Shown here piece by piece: positions 61,751 to 64,000 of a DNA stretch of 64,000 nt. The stretch lies in assembly GCF_003931855.1 (NCBI RefSeq), contig NZ_CP034248.1, positions 2,170,001 to 2,234,000 on the forward strand. Reading direction: 5' to 3'. Every line of letters starts with the position of its first letter. Positions within the stretch are counted from its first letter, which is position 1. The position numbers and the translations under genes were made by a program. The notes below the pieces were generated by a model. It worked only from the letters and a program-made list of their open reading frames with translations, was not told the DNA's origin and made no database searches. The DNA is from Paenibacillus lentus (GTDB lineage: Bacteria > Bacillota > Bacilli > Paenibacillales > Paenibacillaceae).

Positions 61751-62104
61751 ATGAGCGATACGGCCAGCCAGCTGAAAAAGGGCGTTCTAGAAATTCTTGT
61801 ATTGTATTTGTTGAGCCGATCGGACTTATACGGCTATCAGTTAATTATAGAGCTGGATATACGCAGCCACGGATATTTTAAAGTGAAGGAAGGCACGCTG
61901 TACCCGGTACTCTATCGACTGGAGGATTCTCGTCATATTGAGAGCTATTGGGAACGTGATGACGGCAAACGCGGAGTTAGGAGAAAATATTACCGCATCA
62001 CAGCTTCTGGCGGGCGAAGGCTTGCAGAAATGAAGCAGGAGTTAGCCCTGTTCTTCGGTTCCATTAAACAGGTGTTGGAGGTAGATGACGGTGAACGAGA
62101 TTGA
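61751..62104 (+). CDS. PadR-family transcriptional regulator
   Basis: 117 residues, ATG behind AAGGTGATGAG. LKKGVLEILVLYLLSRSDLYGYQLI and VKEGTLYPVLYRLEDSRHIESYW are the PadR winged helix; the C-terminal helix is short, as in PadR-s1 proteins paired with HAAS-domain membrane proteins. Its 3' end overlaps that partner, so it probably responds to the partner's membrane signal. Confidence 0.92.
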   Translation: MSDTASQLKKGVLEILVLYLLSRSDLYGYQLIIELDIRSHGYFKVKEGTLYPVLYRLEDSRHIESYWERDDGKRGVRRKYYRITASGGRRLAEMKQELALFFGSIKQVLEVDDGERD

Positions 62105-62288
62105 TGAGTATGTAAATGAAGTGCTGCTTCATATTCGAGCGGATCGACAGATAAAGCGTAGAATTCGAGAGGATCTTATCGCCTCGCTGAGCGAGAGAAT
62201 TGCCTACGAGTCCAACAGGTCATCGCATGAGGTCATCGCTAGCCTTGGATCTCCTGCCGAAATGGCCAAAGAATATATGGAGAATCTC

Positions 62289-63831
62289 AGACTGTTGAAA
62301 AAGCCCCTATCTAGATCACATTACCGCATTAATTTGGTATAATATAGGTAATATATTGAAAGTGTGGTGCGCGAGTTGCCTAACATTCAACAAGATAGAA
62401 ATCAAATTGAATTGGTTAGTATAGATATGCTTGTACCAAAAGATCATTTACTACGAATCATTGATGAAAACGTAGATTTTTCATTTATTACGGAGATGAC
62501 TCGCCCCTACTATCACGGCACATTAGGGAGGCCTCCAATTCACCCGATTCGCCTTTTCAAAATGATGCTGATTGGTTATTTGTATGGCATTCACTCCGAA
62601 AGGCAATTAGAGCAAGAAATTAAAACGGACGTAGCCTACCGCTGGTTCCTTGGTCTAGGCTTAACGGATCCTGTGCCGGATCACTCGACGATTAGTTACA
62701 ACCGTAATGTGCGATTCAAAGGATCTACCATTTTTCAAGACATTTTTGACGAAGTAGTCCGTTTGGCCATCCGTCATAACATGGTAGGGGGACGTGTTCT
62801 CATTACTGATTCAACGCACATCCAAGCTAACGCGAATAAAAATCGTTCATCGATGCAAGTTGTGACGGAAACGCCCCTTGAATATTTAAAAGAATTGGAG
62901 ACAGCTGTTAATCAAGAACGAGAGCGTCATGGAAAAAAGCCGCTGCCGCCCGTGAAAAACGAAACGATTGAAAAAAAACTGCGAGTGAGTAACACCGATC
63001 CAGAAAGTGGCTTTATGAAGCGTAAAGGCAAACCCGAAGGGTTTTATTATTTGGATCATCGTACAGTCGATCACAAATTCAATCTCATTACGGATGTCCA
63101 TGTTACCCCTGGAAATGTGAATGACTCAACCGTTTATATAGAAAGACTTCAAAGACAGATCGATACATTTGACTTTCACAATACGTTAGAAGCTGTTGCT
63201 TTGGATTCAGGATATATGACGCCCTACATATGCAAAAAAACAAGCGAGATGGGTATTTTCAGTGTCATCGCTACTCGTAATGCCCCTACAGCAGAGGGGA
63301 CTATACCCAAAGAAGAGTTTTCCTATGACCCGCAACAAGACGCTTATATATGTCCCAATGGATCTAAGCTGACTTACCACACAACCAATCGCAATGGATA
63401 CAAAGAATATATGTCCAACCCTGACTTATGTGGCCAATGCCCATTATTGGATAGCTGTACATCAAGCAAAAATCGTAAACGTAAAATTCAGCGGCATGTT
63501 TGGGAAGGGTTTAAAGAGCGAGTAGAAGCGAATTACCGTAGCTCTTCAGGACAGATCTTGTATAAGCTCCGTTGTAAAACAGTTGAGCGAAGCTTCGCGG
63601 ATGCCAAAGTGCTCCATGGGCTTCGCATTTCCCGTTTGCGTGGCCGGGAAAAAGTGCAGGAACAAGCACTGATGACTGCCATAGTGCAGAACATTAAGAA
63701 AATAGCAAGGCACCTAGCCAAGCTTTTTTCTCGTACAAACGGGAACTCACCTTATATTTTAATCCTTTCGATTCTGGATTTCCGTGGAAAGTATGTTTTC
63801 TTGCATAGAAAATCAATTACTTCAACAGTCT
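62289..63831 (+). mobile_element. IS1182-like insertion sequence, copy B
   Basis: 1543 bp with the same ends (AGACTGTTGAA inverted) as copy A and an exact 9-bp duplication GAGAATCTC on both sides (62280-62288 and 63832-63840). Only a handful of base differences from copy A could be found, for example CCGCATT versus CCGCGTT in the left end. Recent transposition is likely. Confidence 0.95.
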
Positions 63832-63833
63832 GA
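62364..63833 (+). CDS. IS1182-family-like DDE transposase, copy B
   Basis: 489 residues from a GTG at 62364; same domains as copy A with residue 3 Arg instead of Cys. The stop TGA (63831-63833) is made of the last IS base and the first two bases of the target duplication. Apparently intact. The region 63834-64000 belongs to the interrupted HAAS gene. Confidence 0.93.
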   Translation: MVRELPNIQQDRNQIELVSIDMLVPKDHLLRIIDENVDFSFITEMTRPYYHGTLGRPPIHPIRLFKMMLIGYLYGIHSERQLEQEIKTDVAYRWFLGLGLTDPVPDHSTISYNRNVRFKGSTIFQDIFDEVVRLAIRHNMVGGRVLITDSTHIQANANKNRSSMQVVTETPLEYLKELETAVNQERERHGKKPLPPVKNETIEKKLRVSNTDPESGFMKRKGKPEGFYYLDHRTVDHKFNLITDVHVTPGNVNDSTVYIERLQRQIDTFDFHNTLEAVALDSGYMTPYICKKTSEMGIFSVIATRNAPTAEGTIPKEEFSYDPQQDAYICPNGSKLTYHTTNRNGYKEYMSNPDLCGQCPLLDSCTSSKNRKRKIQRHVWEGFKERVEANYRSSSGQILYKLRCKTVERSFADAKVLHGLRISRLRGREKVQEQALMTAIVQNIKKIARHLAKLFSRTNGNSPYILILSILDFRGKYVFLHRKSITSTV

Positions 63834-64000
63834 GAATCTCAATATAGGCAGGGTTGTGCCTAAGTTCACAAATATCACAAATGTAATGTATGAGGGATCC
63901 CCCTATTTTGAGTACCGCTCTAAGTTTACATTGTTTGGTGTTCCTTGGGTACATGTGAAGACTCGCAAATGGTATAGCAATCGTCCTGGGGTTGCCCGCG

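Larger units (their letters stand above)
62091..64000 (+). pseudogene. HAAS-domain membrane protein gene split by IS copy B
   Basis: GTG at 62091 (GGAGG 9 bp upstream, inside the end of padR; an ATG at 62085 is too close). The first part NEIDEYVNEVLLHIRADRQIKRRIREDLIASLSERIAYES ... SLGSPAEMAKEYMENL is a HAAS (helical, PadR-associated) domain. The IS enters after AATCTC at 62288. After removal of the IS and one duplicate, the frame resumes at 63841 as NIGRVVPKFTNITNV ... VHVKTRKWYSNRPGVARG-type sequence and leaves the window. The insertion truncates the protein to about 82 residues plus IS-derived ones. Confidence 0.88.

Overview
The window looks like a chromosomal segment of a spore-forming, low-to-mid GC Firmicute, most probably Paenibacillus or a close relative. 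The grounds are a gerA/gerB/gerC germinant receptor operon, the Bacillales block ydcC-alr-endoAI-endoA-tex, an Arg-type T-box leader, GbsR/OpuA osmolyte uptake, many GGAGG ribosome sites with GTG/TTG starts, and LplB/LplC/YesM-type sugar uptake remnants. The species cannot be named from the sequence alone.

Layout. 1-3.4 kb: end of a germinant receptor operon. 3.4-3.9 kb: a coiled-coil protein. 4.1-9.9 kb (minus): a complete seven-gene Mrp Na+/H+ antiporter operon, followed by an orphan KdpD-like universal stress protein (10.4-11.2 kb). 11.4-19.0 kb (plus): a five-gene exopolysaccharide locus comprising a double-NodB lipoprotein, a UDP-amino-sugar dehydrogenase, a family 2 glycosyltransferase with an N-terminal PilZ domain, a second deacetylase-like membrane protein and a GH18-like membrane protein. 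19.2-23.0 kb: glycine betaine importer opuA (minus) and a divergent GbsR-type repressor with an inverted repeat between them. 23.1-30.7 kb: a membrane-fused alpha/beta hydrolase, a secreted AA10 lytic polysaccharide monooxygenase, an AraC regulator, a GlcNAc-kinase-like ATPase and a GH4 6-phospho-glycosidase. 30.9-32.8 kb: a graveyard of two sugar permeases and a YesM-type sensor kinase, ending inside the tail of aspA. 34.5-39.5 kb: a small protein, an ABC transporter with its two-component system (ycbLMNO order) and an MFS exporter. 39.8-47.2 kb: ydcC, alr, the EndoAI/EndoA toxin-antitoxin pair, a DUF4190-like protein, tex and two unknown genes.

47.2-64 kb is the most disturbed part. It holds tRNA-Arg(UCU) with tandem structured repeats that copy the tRNA 3' end; an argS gene under an Arg-specific T-box (specifier CGG) that carries both a frameshift and a 1543-bp IS1182-like element; a LacI-controlled sugar ABC operon ending in an 811-residue protein of unknown activity; a further inverted copy of the tRNA-tail repeat; an ECF sigma factor with an in-frame stop, followed by its anti-sigma; a PilZ protein; and a PadR/HAAS pair whose second gene is split by a second, nearly identical IS copy with 9-bp target duplications.

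Themes. Ion and osmolyte balance (Mrp, Usp, OpuA/GbsR), sugar scavenging (the AA10/kinase/GH4 set and the LacI operon) and a probably c-di-GMP-responsive polysaccharide are the working systems. Recent gene decay is visible in argS, the lplB/lplC/sensor genes, the sigma factor and the HAAS gene, possibly also in the AraC start. Start sites were re-chosen by ribosome-site spacing where noted. All identifications come from reading the sequence; no database search was run.
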